A stretch of DNA of 64,000 bases from Lepas anatifera (GCA_034440635.1 JAOTON010000385.1:3835001-3899000); one strand, 5' to 3'; positions 46,830 through 59,046 are shown, counted from the first letter of the stretch. Notes: generated by a model not told the origin, from the letters alone. Made by a program: numbers and translations.

Positions 46830-47227
46830 CTGTGGCGGATCCAGAGGGGAGGGCAAAAATATTTACCCCCCCAAACGGACAAGCTCGGGTAGAACTATGT
46901 TGTGCCTTCCCCTCCCCCCACAAAGTCATCGACCTCCTTTTTGCCTCGACTCCGCTTGAGTTCATAACCGAGATTTGTGTTCCCTTAACTCTAAACTTCA
47001 AACAGAACCAGTCAACTTCAGTGTAAGCATTGGGCCGTGGATAGCAAAAACAAGCATCTTGTGCGCATATTTTTCACCCCGTGATGGTTTTTTGCCTTTC
47101 GTCCTGGGCATTCCCAAAAGCTACGGTCAAATTATATTGCGGCAACATTTTTCACTGTGTGACGTTTTTTTGTTTGTTGCGACTTTGCCTTGCCCCCCCT
47201 CCAACCGACCGGCTAGATCCGGCACTG
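46830..47227 (-). mobile_element. hAT MITE, 398 bp, same family as 26,094-26,629
   Basis: Read on the minus strand it begins CAGTGCCGGATCTAGCCGG and contains ACGTCACACAGTGAAAAA and CACGGGGTGAAAAATATG. The end on the plus strand is CTGTGGCGGATCC. The flanks CTCTATGG and CCCAATGG match at 6 of 8, a decayed target duplication. Confidence 0.82.
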
Positions 47228-47360
47228 CCCAATGGAGACGTCCTTATCCACTCAGCAGGGCCTCAGCAGCCGGATCCCGTCCTCAGTCGGCTGCCACGTG
47301 ACTGGCGCGCGCCCGAGGCGCAGAGGAACCGGTCACGCCGGTAAACAGGTGTCCGCGTGC

Positions 47361-47400
47361 CAGTGGCGTAGCCAAGGGGTGTTTAGGCTATAGGCTCTCC
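47361..47400 (+). mobile_element. hAT-like terminus, one end only
   Basis: CAGTGGCGTAGCCAAGGGG is the family terminus of 45,552. No partner is recognisable. Confidence 0.4.
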
Positions 47401-47589
47401 TTTTGTTCAATATTTCCTATCCAAATTTTTGAATATATTTACTTTGGCTTCTAACTGCAGTTTCTCTGCTATCAACCAGCTTGAAGTATTTCTTGTAATG
47501 CCACTGCTCCTGTCCCATTCACCAAATCATGAATGAACAGACCTGGCTCAGCGGCGACTCATGCGAATCTGGTACTGCCAGCGCCATCT

Positions 47590-47722
47590 ATTGGGAAAGT
47601 TTTATAAAACTTGAAATAACTTTTTCGCCGAGCCTTTTTTGGTTTTGATTCTGTATGGAAATTGTATAGAGGAGATAGCCGCAAAACTCTGTTGTTTCCG
47701 TTTTTCCGATTTTTACCCTGAA
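47590..47722 (+). repeat. Direct repeat, right copy
   Basis: CGCCGAGCCTTTTTTGGTTT, GAGATAGCCGCAAAACTCTG and TTTTTACCCTGA parallel the left copy at 46,462-46,600. Confidence 0.7.
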
Positions 47723-48071
47723 TTTTTGGAAAACGCTTTCAAAATTCAGCTTCTAATATCTTTCTTATAAAGCAAAAATTCAAAAAAGTACAACAACAGA
47801 GTTGTGGAGACTGGCTCCTAGAACATAGGCCCACTCACACTGTTTCAATGATTATATTATGTAAAAAGTTATTCAAACTTTAAGTTTGAGAAATTTGAAA
47901 AAGAAAGTCAAATTGTACAAAAACCAGAAATGCGTCACGCTTGAAATATCAACTGCCGTAAAGATACACATATTGTCTACTTTTGGTGAAAAAATCACGA
48001 CGATGGCCACCTTACTTTACGAGATATTTCACGAAATATGCTCCCATGGGGTTAACATTGATAACGCACCC

Positions 48072-49070
48072 TTAAGGAAAGCGTCGCTACTCCAACTCGG
48101 CCCTCCAAGCTTCGCCGTGGAATGCGTGATAGTGCCAGGCTACAGAAGGCTCGTGCTCTAACTCCAGATGAAGCCCTGGCTGTTACCGTATCGGCAGACA
48201 TGTCAACAAAAAGTTATAACATCGTGAGGAAGATGACAAGTCAAGTAAGTGCGAAAGAAGTGTACACTCCCCATTAGAAAGTTGTGAACGCCCGACAGCG
48301 ATGTTTTCCTGGCGAACATATCAGTGTAACCGACAGCTCTGCCGAAGTGCCACTGCAAGTCATATTGGACAATACGACAAGGAGACTGATAGAGGCCGAG
48401 GTTGACCCCACAAAGGTCGGAGCTGACGTTAGCCGGCCTCAGCCATGTACATACATCAGAACAACAGCCGATCCGCAGTGAAGCTGTATCTGGAAAACTG
48501 TACCGTAAATGGGGATTTGATGGCGGCACTGGACAAAGTATATATAAGCAAGCGGGGCAGGGTTGTGCTGCTATGGATGAAGGAAGCATATTTTGATCAT
48601 CTGTCCCTCTACGGTTGGAGATTAACGACAAATGCGTGTGGATCAATGAAAAGCCGTCGTCAACTCGGTATTGCCGTCCAATGCACCTTCAACAAAAAGT
48701 CAAGGAGACCCCACCCCCGCAGTCTCCCGACAAGATATGAACAATTTTTCTACCCAGATAGAGAAGCTCCAGCCCTGTGCGGTCGACCTCGCTGGGGCCA
48801 CTGTTCTGGTACCGTACAGTATGCAGTCTGGGACAGCGTCATCTCAAAGATGTTACATCTGTGGAGCTAAGCCGACAGTGATAAATGACTTAGAACAAGT
48901 TCGTCAGAAGGTGGCAAACAAAGAGGCTTATCAGTTTGGCCTCTCTTCATTCCATGCGTGGATTATACTTTTTGAGCTTGTACTTCACATTGGCTATCGT
49001 CTTAGCTAAAGTGTGGTCCGTGAAGGCAAATGAAAAATCAGCCATCATCGGCCATTACGTTTGGATTACT
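48072..49070 (+). pseudogene. RAG1/Transib-like transposase, catalytic part (fossil)
   Basis: It continues the frame broken at 39,661: LKESVATPTRPSKLRRG, then LTPDEALA (48,158). A TAG interrupts at 48,275. Next are GFDGGTGQS (48,513; D is the likely first catalytic Asp), a TGA at 48,594, VPLRLEINDKC and VWINEKPSSTRYCRP (48,636). Then, in another frame, come QRCYICGAKP (48,848; Cys-x2-Cys) and FGLSSFHAWI to LHIGYRL (48,935-49,003), with a last shift to KVWSVKANEKSAII. These blocks parallel the human RAG1 core (ESCDGMGD; KVFEEAKPNSELCCKP; YICTLCDA; SIDALHCDIG). The segment that should hold the second catalytic Asp (between VPYSMQ and SGTASSQ) looks deleted. Stops, shifts and that loss make it inactive. 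Confidence 0.7.
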
Positions 49071-49084
49071 TTTGCGAGTCAATC

Positions 49085-49490
49085 GATATGCATACTGATT
49101 ATGTTAGGTTGGAAAGTGACCTTGACCTGACCTCAGGTCAGGTGATTTTTGTGTTATGACCTAGCATAGTCATATTATACATCATTCGATTCGCCGTGAC
49201 GAGAGGAAGGGAATGGTGCCTAAAAATGGTTGTAACTCAACTCTGTCAGAAGCTAGAGCCCAAAAACACCACCCTAACATGCCACCTCCTTTGACCTATC
49301 ATGACCTCAATATTGACCTGAACCAAAAAGTGACCGATATAGTTTCTTCATGAATTTGTGTGAACTATCCACCAGCCTTCGCGTTTTTTCGCTATCTCGC
49401 ATAAGAGCCTGAGTTCGAAGGGGGATGTTCAAACACCCCCACCAGGGCGAAGGTGGGTCGGAGGCCCACCGGGGCGCGGGGTAAGTGTCT
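49085..49490 (+). mobile_element. TGACCT-rich element, right-hand fragment
   Basis: Begins in GTGACCTTGACCTGACCTCAGG and ends CCCACCGGGGCGCGGGGTAA, an inverted relative of the CCCGCGCCCCACCGGGG terminus. It abuts the transposase fossil and may have cut off its C-terminus. Confidence 0.6.
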
Positions 49491-50412
49491 AATTTGGTGT
49501 TAAAAGGTGTGGCAAGTGTTAAAGTACACATCAGTTTTTGTTTCATGAGGCTCCGTCACTTAGTTCCCGAGATATTGAATTATGTCCGTTTTCGCGGCCC
49601 CTTACAACACTGTGCAGTGGCGCTGTTTACACCTATAGCACCATGTTAAGCTGTGAGTAAGATCTTGGTTGAGCTGAAGTTTCCTTCCGATGCCGATGTC
49701 TGCGTAAAAAACCAAAGAAGGAGAATAAGCAGAACAGGCAGGTATTTCAAATTAAAAGCCCATACATAAATGTGCAGTGAAGTTTGGTACACCTCCTGCT
49801 CACATGGCTGTTCAGTTGAATTGTGGATATATTTTTAGTGGTTATTATTTTGATTGATGCATGCACGGAATATCGACCGATAATATATATATATATTCCA
49901 TATATGTGGAAGGGAGAACAGATTATATTACAGATTACCGACAAGAGTCTTATAGTTTGTAGAAATGGATATCAGGACTGTGGATCATAGGCCCGTGGAA
50001 CTGTTCCAATATGTTTGTGCATGATACAGAGCATAAGGAGGCAATTACTTCCACGGAAGCCTTACGAAGTTTAATTATACCTCTGCCCCCCCCCACCAAG
50101 TTGAATCTAGCAATTTGCTTGTGAAAGAAATTACGTCTGTAGATAGTGTAGTGCCGGGGTGGAGCGCATGATAATGATATCAGATAAGCGTTCTATGGCT
50201 CATTTTCCGAAATCAAACATGAGAAATCGGTCAAAGTTACACAAGTTTTGTTTGGGCTTGGCCCCTTTTCATAACTGAGTTCATGATATAGTCATGTATT
50301 CTCATCGACACTCACAGGAGGATATCACAATTACAGCCGCAATCATGAGCAACACAACGGCTTAACAAAAAAATACTCACATATTATCCTATCGATCAGA
50401 TCACAGATCATA
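49491..50412. other. Unassigned sequence
   Basis: No recognised gene or repeat; a short TA run lies near 49,884. Confidence 0.35.
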
Positions 50413-50590
50413 CACCGGGTGGTCAAGTGGCTTAGTGGCTTCACTGCCTGCATCGGGGCTGTGATCGTATGGACTAGCTTGGGTTCAATTCCCACGAATG
50501 AAAACTACTTCCGTGACCCAGATGTCCCGATGGAAAAGTTATTATAACACTCACGCCAATGCTCCTTATAATTTGGAAAGTGTGGCCGTT
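50413..50590 (+). mobile_element. tRNA-derived SINE, second family
   Basis: The head GTGGTCAAGTGGCTTAGTGG (A-box) and GGGTTCAATTCCC (B-box about 40 bases on) form a tRNA-like unit. The tail (ACTTCCGTGACCCAGATG onward) differs from the first SINE family. Only one copy lies in the window, so the SINE call rests on promoter boxes plus tail. A tRNA pseudogene is possible. Confidence 0.55.
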
Positions 50591-51360
50591 GGGAGTGGCC
50601 CTTATTCAAAACAAAGACACAAAATCAGAGCATGGTTCACATCATAACAGGTAAGCACGGATTCAGAATCCCTGTTTCGAGAAACTAGACCAGATAGCCT
50701 ATCCTCAGCTGAAATTGTTTCTTTCCTAAAACAATATCAAGATGGGAAAAATCCCTAGTCTTCCCTAAGCTCGGGAGCAGTGGGGATATATTTTCATCTC
50801 TAATAACTTCCCCCGAACCTCGCAAAAACCCTCTGCGCTAACCAGCCTGACGTGTGTCGACATGGTGTTTGCAGGGGAGGAGATGAATCTCTTGTTGCGA
50901 AGGTGATGAGCCAGAGGGATGCCTGAGCGGGCGCGCACTGTGCCGCCCAGTTCTTACGGAACAAAAACGACACCAAGGGAGTAGGCAAGACTAGCGCCGC
51001 AGATCCAGTGAAAGACCTTTTACTTGTTGCTAGACAAAAAGGCTAATTTAGAGCAGGGAGGTTTTTGCTCCGAGGGAACGAGGCGACGATGACTTTAACT
51101 TGCTGTACTGCTTGCACCGTTATATCAGAGCCCTAAATTTTGGCTGGCATGGGTATAATTCCGACGAACGAATCAGTAAAACGAACGCAGTTTGCGTCAG
51201 ATGATAACGCTGTGCCCGTGCAAGCTGCCACTGCCTCTGCATCTCGTGCAAGCTGCTCTGCATCACCCGAATCTGGGAATTAAGTTTATCATCTTTATAT
51301 TCCTCTCCTAGATATCTTAGATAACCAAAATGCATTTCTGTTTTGTTTTTTGTGTATTTA
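50591..51360. other. Unassigned sequence
   Basis: No recognised gene or repeat. Confidence 0.35.
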
Positions 51361-51746
51361 CAAAGTGGTGGATCTAGCCAGTAAGCTTGGGGCAAGCTCA
51401 AAGTCGATGAAAAACGTCACGCAGTTGAGTGTGCCACAATTTAACTCGGTTGTAGGTTATTGGGGGTAAGCCCAAGAGTCGATAAACAAAACAAACAAAA
51501 AAACGTCGCGGGGTCAAACATGTGGCCACAAGCTGCTTGGTTTGCTATTCAAGGCCCAATGTTTATACGGAAGTTGACTGGTCCTGTTTGAAGTCAGAGA
51601 GTTGAAGCACCAAAACCTTTCTTATAAACTATAAGGAGTCGGAGGCAAAAAGGAGGTTGACAGCTGGGGGGGCAAAAACATAGTTTTACCCCGAGCTTTT
51701 CCTTTTGGAGGGGGAAAGACCTTTTTGCCCTCCTGGATCCGTCACT
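51361..51746 (+). mobile_element. hAT MITE, same family as 26,094-26,629
   Basis: AGTGGTGGATCTAGCCAG at the left and CCTGGATCCGTCACT at the right, with the shared interior (AACGTCACGCAGT, TTCTGTTTGAAGT-like, CCCCGAGCTTTTCC). No duplication is visible, so the termini are probably eroded. Confidence 0.75.
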
Positions 51747-52081
51747 AATAATGGAGAATTCGCAGTGAATTTTCATGCCTGCAAGATAACTTATTGCATA
51801 CTCCATACTTAAGCAGTGATGCAGTGCATAAGGTACAGCAGTAGAAGTTATTCACAATAACTGAATTACGTGTATATTTTTCATTACAAAATTCGTTCAC
51901 ACATTGAAAAAAGTATTCGAAATCAACAAAAGGCGCAGCATCATGGGGACCTTTGGTCTGCGGTGTCAGGTGTTTTCAGACATTTGTACAAATTTGTAAA
52001 CATTTGTATGCATCGACACATTACTTACTGTCCAATATTGATAGGCCGGGCCTCTTCCTAGCGTTTCTGCCGGGTGCTATC

Positions 52082-53905
52082 CAGAGTTGTGCGTTTCAGA
52101 ATTTTCTTGAGTCGACTCAACTCAACTCATGTGCTGAGTGTGGTCGACTGAGCTCTGACTCAACTCATTGTCAAGAGTTCAGTGAGCCGACTCAACTCCG
52201 ACTCAAGGTTAAATCCTTCCGACTCAACTCCGAGTCAACTCACGACTCAACTCAACTCAAACTTCGACTCGGATTCAAAATATATAAATAAATGATAAAT
52301 ATGATTAACTAATGATAACCAATGAATAAAACAATAAACCACTTAAATACAAACTGTACAGAGAGTCATACAAGAGACTGAAGATTAATGGTTGGAAGAT
52401 TAATTAATTGAAAAATTAAAACTTAATTAATTATAGCCAGGAGTAATTGATATCTTTTTTTTTTCCAGACTGCCACTGCCAGATAATGCTGCCACACCAT
52501 GTTGCAATGATTTCTAAAGAAGCCTTGCATGTTTAACCAGGTACATGGAATGGAAAGGAACTTAAATGGGCTAAATTCCAACAATATAGGGAAAGAATTG
52601 CACCTCCATACTATCAGAAAAGGTCCCAGCTAAAAAACATGATCCAAACTGTATTTTCAGGAATGATAAGGGTATTGCTTTTGTTTCTGTTAAAGAAAGA
52701 TGCTAGATAATTTTGATAAATGAAACATTCCTATGTAATGAGCTGAACCAAAGTCTAAGCCATAATTACTAGACTACCTAATTGCAAATTGAAAATTCTA
52801 AGAACTATAACTAGAATATAATAGAAATGGAAATTTTATTATCGTGTTGCATTTAATACATTCATATTTTTAAACCAGATACATTTTTCAGCTTGAAAAA
52901 CCCTCCAATACAGCATGTAACTATCACACTTCAAAATGGGAGCACAGTTTGATAGAAAATTGCAAATGTATAGTGCTTTCCAAATTTAATACGGACGACG
53001 ATCAGAAAAAAACAGTAGCAATAAATATTTCGTCTGATTTGCGCAACAATGGTATTTCAATATTTTGTGAAATCAGAGCTTAAACTTTTCTATGCTAACA
53101 GTAAGAACTGCTTTTGATAGGCAAAATAAAGCAGCAGCTGCAGACGGCGCATCTAAGACAAAAGAAACAATACCATATGTAGTCTAGAAGTATTCATATC
53201 ACTTTATGGATTATCACGTGGTTTCTACAATGTTTTGCCCTGAAGCTACTTTACCTTGGGCTTATCCTTGACTAAATTTGTTCTTCAAAGACAGTAATGG
53301 CGCACAATTGTCTGTGCTTATTCTTTTATTGGAGTGGTGGAACGTTTGGGTGTCTACTAACCTGTGAGTGGTGGTTGAAAAAAGTGGTATTGGATATTGA
53401 TGACGAGTGAGTTTTTGAGATATTTGAAACGCATTTTGCAGTCCTTTCCGCCTCTTAAAATGTGTAAGACAAGCCAGAGATAGGATCCTGTTAAGTACAT
53501 GTATTATTTGTGCCTAGGGATTTCTTCAGACCACCGGATAGGCCTTTGAAATAAGCAATTGAACCGTATGATTTATTTGATATATTGAAACAAATTAAAA
53601 GTTTGATTGAAACAATTGAAACACTGGAGGAAAAGGCGTTCAAAGAAGGTCAAAGGAGGTTTGCAAAAGGTAGGCAAATTCAAACTTATTCGACATGTTT
53701 ACATACTGAGTAAATTTTTTCGCCAACTCATTTGACTCGCTGTCTTCACAACTCAGCTTAACTCAACTCATTGATGTGGTGTTAACCGACTCAACTCAAC
53801 TCAACTCACCTGTCTAATTTTGTCGACTCAACCCAACTAACTCAGAGTCGAATGATTCGGAATTTGAGTTAAACTCCGACTCCGACTCGTGAGTCGCACA
53901 AATCG
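52082..53905. mobile_element. hAT-like element with ACTCAACTC-rich ends
   Basis: GTGCTATC flanks both sides exactly (52,074-52,081 and 53,906-53,913). The left end CAGAGTTGTGCG and the inverted right end CGATTTGTGCG share TTGTGCG. Both subterminal regions (about 52,110-52,270 and 53,720-53,895) are packed with GACTCAACTC/GACTCCGACTC units, and the middle 1.4 kb is AT-rich and non-coding. The repeats run in the same direction at both ends, unlike the termini. Confidence 0.8.
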
Positions 53906-53913
53906 GTGCTATC

Positions 53914-54163
53914 ATGCCATGACGTAACAGTCCGAGGGCCCGCTATACTTTTTATCGAGGTGCAACAGTGTCACCAAAAATGTAAAATGAGAAACTGGTT
54001 GCACGACTACTCATTTTACAAATAATCAAGTACAAATGAAAATCCAGGATGGCATCCTCCTAATATAAAACACTGGTTTCTTTATTACACCTATACTGAT
54101 CCACCTCCTGAAAAACAGTCCCATGAAGCAGCCATGTGCCCTAGGAATTGTTAGAAATACATG

Positions 54164-54208
<45 letters not shown>

Positions 54209-55743
54209 GACCATGTTTTGATATTTTTTAAATACAGTTATTTGGCTTTTATTGGTTCACACGGTTAAATGATGGCATTAATGAGGCACTTAATAACGAA
54301 AAATGCAGCAATAAAACAGTTCTGTGTCTCATATGAGGGACTGTAATAACTTAAGTATTCAAATTGAAGTATTCTGCAGCAAACTATTTAAGTATTCTGT
54401 AAAAAATTTAAGAGTCCAAGTAATAATGCGTTTGCCTCTACCATTTGTTGAGATCAAGACGGCTCATCGAAAATATCCATCCAAATTTATTGGAAACAAT
54501 TTTTGAAGTATATGCGGAGGAATAATATTTGTGAAACAGCCGGAAGGGGGAGATCGCAGTTTGTCTCCTACAATTAGGTAAACTCTCTGGGACTGAACTT
54601 AAAATAACCAGGAACCTCATTTCCATAATAATTATAGTTTGTAGATGCTGCAGCTACTTTGGCTATTGGCGCCCATACCACTATATTAGTCTTCCCGCTG
54701 GGTGGAAGCTATAACTGACTGGTGAATGTATCATTCCTTTTATTCTATTTTTTTACAAAGTATTTTATGTTTTAGAAGTATGTGTCCGAGGTATATGCTC
54801 AGTGCCTAGCCACGTGTCCAATCTCTTTGTTATAATGTCATATTGTTTCCGTCAAATAAATGTTTTATCTATCTATCTATCTATCTATCTATCACATGAA
54901 ACTTTGAAATTACCTACAGGGTTGGGGTATATTTTCTATCTCTGGATGTGGGGTACCTCTTATTTTTTTCATATTAGGCAGTGCCGCATAGTTTTATGTA
55001 TTTAAGGGAGTGTATTGTACAGTGTTTATAATACAATGGTTCTCTAAACGCTGTCGTAAGTTGACAGTGTTCGGATTTGGGCGTCACCAATGATTTTCGA
55101 AATTCCACGTTATTATGTTGGATCGATTAGGAATACCCTCATTAGACAAAACAAAATCCGTTGCCTGTAACTTTTGGGTTTCACCATACAACTTTGAATG
55201 TAGTGAATGACGTATGAAAGGTAAAATGCATTTAAACATCGAAAATGTTTTCAGTCCCGAATTAGGTTTAGTGCCTATTCACCAACCAACATGGAACAAA
55301 GCAGAACCTGCATCCTCCCTTCTGGTATATTATCTGGTTTTACTTCGGCAGCGCTCTCAGTACTTCGCACTCACTATATCTCCTCCGACGGTCAAGGTTT
55401 AGTCTTATGTTTGTATGTATGTACATACGTCTCTCTCCTCGCCTTCTGTCGGTTACTATCGGCCCGGGCCCCACTCCTTTTCGCTCAGCAGAAACCCATC
55501 TCGCGACTCTCCGACTTCGGCGAACTCGGCCGCCAGCTAACCAGTGCTGACTCTGCCGCTGCCTCGCCTGTACCAAAGAGTATCGGAAAGTGGCGCAGAT
55601 AATCAAAGCAATGTAGGGCTAAATATGGCTAGTAATGCTTGAAAAAGATCTTGTTAATATATCTCTTGGTTTATGGTTTTAACTCTATCATTCGCATATA
55701 TAAATTTCCGCTGAATTTCTCGCTATACAAGTGAACGCGCCTC
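53914..55743. other. Unassigned sequence with TA and ATCT microsatellites
   Basis: TA repeats at 54,166-54,205 and ATCT repeats at about 54,866-54,893. No gene recognised. CpG-rich from about 55,440. Confidence 0.4.
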
Positions 55744-55870
55744 CACCAATCAGCAGCCGCCCTCCGCTGGATGCCGATTGCCCGCGGGGCACAGAGGTTA
55801 GAAAGGTCACGCCCGGCGCCGAGTTCAAGCCTCGGTGGGGAGGGGTCGCGTGGCGGATTATAAAACGTAC
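55744..55870 (+). promoter_or_regulatory. CCAAT and TATA-like motifs around a tRNA-like unit
   Basis: CCAATCAGC lies at about 55,746 and TTATAAAACG at about 55,858 in CpG-rich sequence. Between them, GGGGCACAGAGGTTAG (A-box-like) and CCGAGTTCAAGCCTCGG (B-box in a perfect 5-bp T-arm stem with a 7-base loop) look like a tRNA-derived head. It could be a SINE remnant or a Pol II promoter; no exon downstream is recognised. Confidence 0.35.
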
Positions 55871-56942
55871 GCGTGTGGTGCTGAGAATGGTGGTCGTTCT
55901 GCCTGCTGTTGGACTGAGGGAGGACAGATGTAGGAGACATTCTGTGCGCATGGGTGGATGTATAGGTTAGGTGTTTGTGCAGTGTGCGGTGTCGATATCA
56001 CTGGAAAATATGAGTATGAGTTCATTCAATGAGTTTGGTATGTCAATACGCTTTGTGGGTAAAATTGCAGGTACCGATTTAGAGTCTTTAGTATTTTTCG
56101 GCATCAGGGTAAATGTTGCAGCTTTTCATTTTTCATTGACGAAGACTTATTGGCGATACAATGTACACGGTACTTGTGAGATGCACGACTGGCTAACTAA
56201 TCATGTATGTGCAACACTAGAAGTTTAAACTGATAAATTGGTTATTTGAGGCGGAGGGATAAGTAGCTCTGACTGTTCAAATAAGGAGGGTCCAAGGCAA
56301 ATCACAGGATGCAGGAGGAATTGAGTAAGTAGGTATGTGTATTTAAAAGGCATTAACATCAGTGTATTCCTTTAGCATGGGCCATTTCCCTATCACATTC
56401 TTTCGATGCCGCCGCCACCCGGCCTACAGGCAGCCAGAAGTCACTGTGCACTGCCGTCTAACCATGATTCTCTGGCTTTTTATTTTGAGGCACAAAAAAT
56501 AGTTTGTATGCTACAATACTCTACTGTTTATCTCCCGGATGACGTCGCGTTCCTAGTTAGTTATTGTTAATTAATGTCAATTGCTTTTATCTCATTTTTC
56601 ATTAAACTTCGCCGTTCAGCACTCAGCGTTCGAATTATAACTTAGTTGTCAGAATTGAGGCAGTGAGTGACCTCACAAGTCATGCCAAGTATTGCAAATG
56701 GTAAATCTTAGCAAAATAAATATTTTCTTTTGTATATTTTGATTTTTCAGTCCAGAAATTTCGTATTGACCGAAACAATACAGCACACGGAAATTTTGGT
56801 ACAAGGATGAGAGAGGACACTTATGAACACCAAACAATGTTAGATCAATTATTTCGAGCGGCGGTGCCTTCTGAACGGCTTGGATTTTAAATATGTTCAA
56901 AATGTTCAAATGTGCATTGTGAAATATTGTTAGTACGGTACA
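55871..56942. other. Unassigned sequence
   Basis: No recognised gene or repeat. Confidence 0.35.
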
Positions 56943-56950
56943 TGTCAGTA

Positions 56951-59046
56951 CAGGGCCTCGTCTAACATACAAACTAGGTGGGACTCGTCCCACCTAGTTT
57001 AGCCAGATCCCACCCAGTTCAGTAAAAAATCCTACCTAGTTTATACTGGCTTGGGTGGACACTGTATGTAATAAAAAAATCATTTAAGTTCAAGAACACT
57101 CTAAAAGATATGTAAATCACATGAGACCTACTCACGGTCTAAATTTCTTAAATTCCATCTGATGCATGTTTTATTTTGGACCATCATAAGCAGAGCTTAC
57201 TCCGCGCCCCACCGGGGCATCAATGGCCCCCTCTAAATTCGAAAATACGGGGGTTAGTGCAAATGTGCAAAGCGCATTAGAAAGTTCGTGTGAATTCAAT
57301 AAGATTTCAATTCACATGTTTAAGCACTCAGGTCAATGGTTTGACCTCGAGAGGTCATGTTCGGTCACGATAGTCTATTTCCCCCAAAATGTGCAATCCT
57401 TAAGAAGCCTGGGGCAGGGCCAGGAGCTATTAGATCTGACCATTAGAGCTATTGAGATCTGTTAAAAATATTTGGATAGGAAAATGCCAGGGCTTTCTCC
57501 GCTATGTGGAATATAATGACCTCCGACCAGGGATTTCACCTCCAAAGGTCACCTCGTGACCCAATTGATCTGAGATCACGAAAGGCCAGGTTGACTTTGC
57601 CGTATTTCAAATGAAAGCCAGTGACTAGACATACACGATGACGTTTGATTCAGCGCCTTAGCTTGGTTAGGTCAAAAGTTATCGTCAAAATACTTTTTCA
57701 ACCTTGGTGACCTGCGATGACCTCAGATAGGTCAAAGGGCAAATATCACCTCTGGGACCCGTGAAAGGGTGTTTAAGGACGAATTTCCGAGCAATCTGAG
57801 CATTTGCAACTTTTAGATCATAAGAGAGCATTTCCCATGCTTTTTCTATCGGAGAGGTCACCTTGTGACCTGACCTCAGGACACCAAATCAAAAAATCCT
57901 GGTCATAGATTTTTTAGATCCTAAAAGGGTCATGAAGTGTAGAAAGTTTCAAATCGATCGGCTTAGAAATGTAGCTATGACAGAGCTCAAAGGTTAAAGT
58001 GAGGTGACCTTGGTTGACCTCGCCTGGTGACCTGACCTAGTATGACCCGTAGTAAAAAATTCAGGGATGATGGGAAAATGATGGGGTGAGAGGTAGACCT
58101 GTCAACCACGGTGCTGCGCCTTGTCTTTTTTCTATTATTTTGAAAAAAAAACCTAAGAGGGCCATCGATGCCTCTCGGTGGGGCAAGTGTGAAGAATGCT
58201 CGCTAATGTCGGCCTATTCCAACGTGTGCGACGAAAACCCCGCGAATGCGCCGAATAATCACAAAGCCGGATACAGTCTGCGGCCAATAAATATGTTTAT
58301 CTCATCCAACCGAATGCCATAAAAACCTTCACGTCACTTGTCAACCTGGGAGCCCCCTATCATGCCCGAGGCAGGGTTGGGTGACGTCAGTGTGAAGTTT
58401 TATTCGTAATGCTTTTTTGATTGGTGGCTTAGAGCTATATTTTATATAATTCTCTGAAGAACGAAGACAATTTCTGTTCAGATGGATAAAGGCTCGTTCT
58501 TTTTCCGAAAAGGTGCGTAAATATTTTCAGGTTTTTGTTGTTTTTGAACAGCAATTTAATCTGGGCAGGAGTATAGCGGCAATGAAGTATCAAAAGCGTC
58601 CCCACAATTTTTTCTGTGACGACGGACTCCCTGTGGTGGCTCTGGGGAGGGTAAAGCATGGAAAAGCACCCTGCTTGAACCAAATTTTGTTCAGTTTCAC
58701 GAAACTGGTATTGTTTTTCAGCGCAAAATGTTTCTTAACTATCGTGCCGCTGCCTCCATTTACATCTTGGTACATTGCGTTACATACAGTGTATATGGGG
58801 TGGATAAAGATTATCATGAACAAAAAGAATATTTTTAACGTGAAAATAAATTATAATTTTCCTTGCATCCGTCACGCACCGATTGCACCACGCAACGTTT
58901 TTTCATTTTCATCTTATATTTTTGCTTGTTGACTTGGCCTGTCTCCCAACTGAAGCTTAGTTCTAGAATTTCTGCCTTTGTATAGGGTAGGGTTGGTTGA
59001 GTTATATGAAATCCCACCTAGTGAAAATTCCCTAGACGAGGCACTG
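56951..59046. mobile_element. hAT-like element interrupted by a TGACCT-rich element
   Basis: The left end CAGGGCCTCGTCTA and the inverted right end CAGTGCCTCGTCTA differ at one base. The flanks TGTCAGTA and TATCAGTG match at 6 of 8. A perfect inverted repeat (AAACTAGGTGGGA around CTCG, 56,971-57,000) sits just inside the left end, and the related TCCCACCTAG sits at the right. Without the nested 989-bp element it is about 1.1 kb. No transposase is visible. Confidence 0.8.
57201..58189 (+). mobile_element. TGACCT-rich TTAA-target element, copy B (nested)
   Basis: TCCGCGCCCCACCGGGGCAT at the left and the inverted TTGCCCCACCG at the right match copy A at 12,140. The flanking TTAC and TGAA are decayed TTAA. 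Collinear with copy A over its whole length, for example GTCAATGGTTTGACCTC and GAGGTGACCTTGGTTGACCTCG. Confidence 0.85.

Larger units (their letters stand above)
39662..48071. mobile_element. 8.4-kb TTAA-target insertion splitting the transposase
   Basis: It starts GGGTGCGTTACC after TTAA (39,658-39,661) and ends in the complement GATAACGCACCC before TTAA (48,072-48,075). The inverted termini agree over GGGTGCGTTA. With the insert and one TTAA removed, the host frame reads SDVLK followed by ESVATPTRPSK without a break, which supports the boundaries independently. No transposase for this element is seen. Kolobok- or piggyBac-type mobilisation is inferred from TTAA only. It has since received three hAT elements and one MITE. 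Stretches 39,662-41,740, 42,755-43,318 and 43,716-45,543 hold no recognised gene. Confidence 0.82.
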
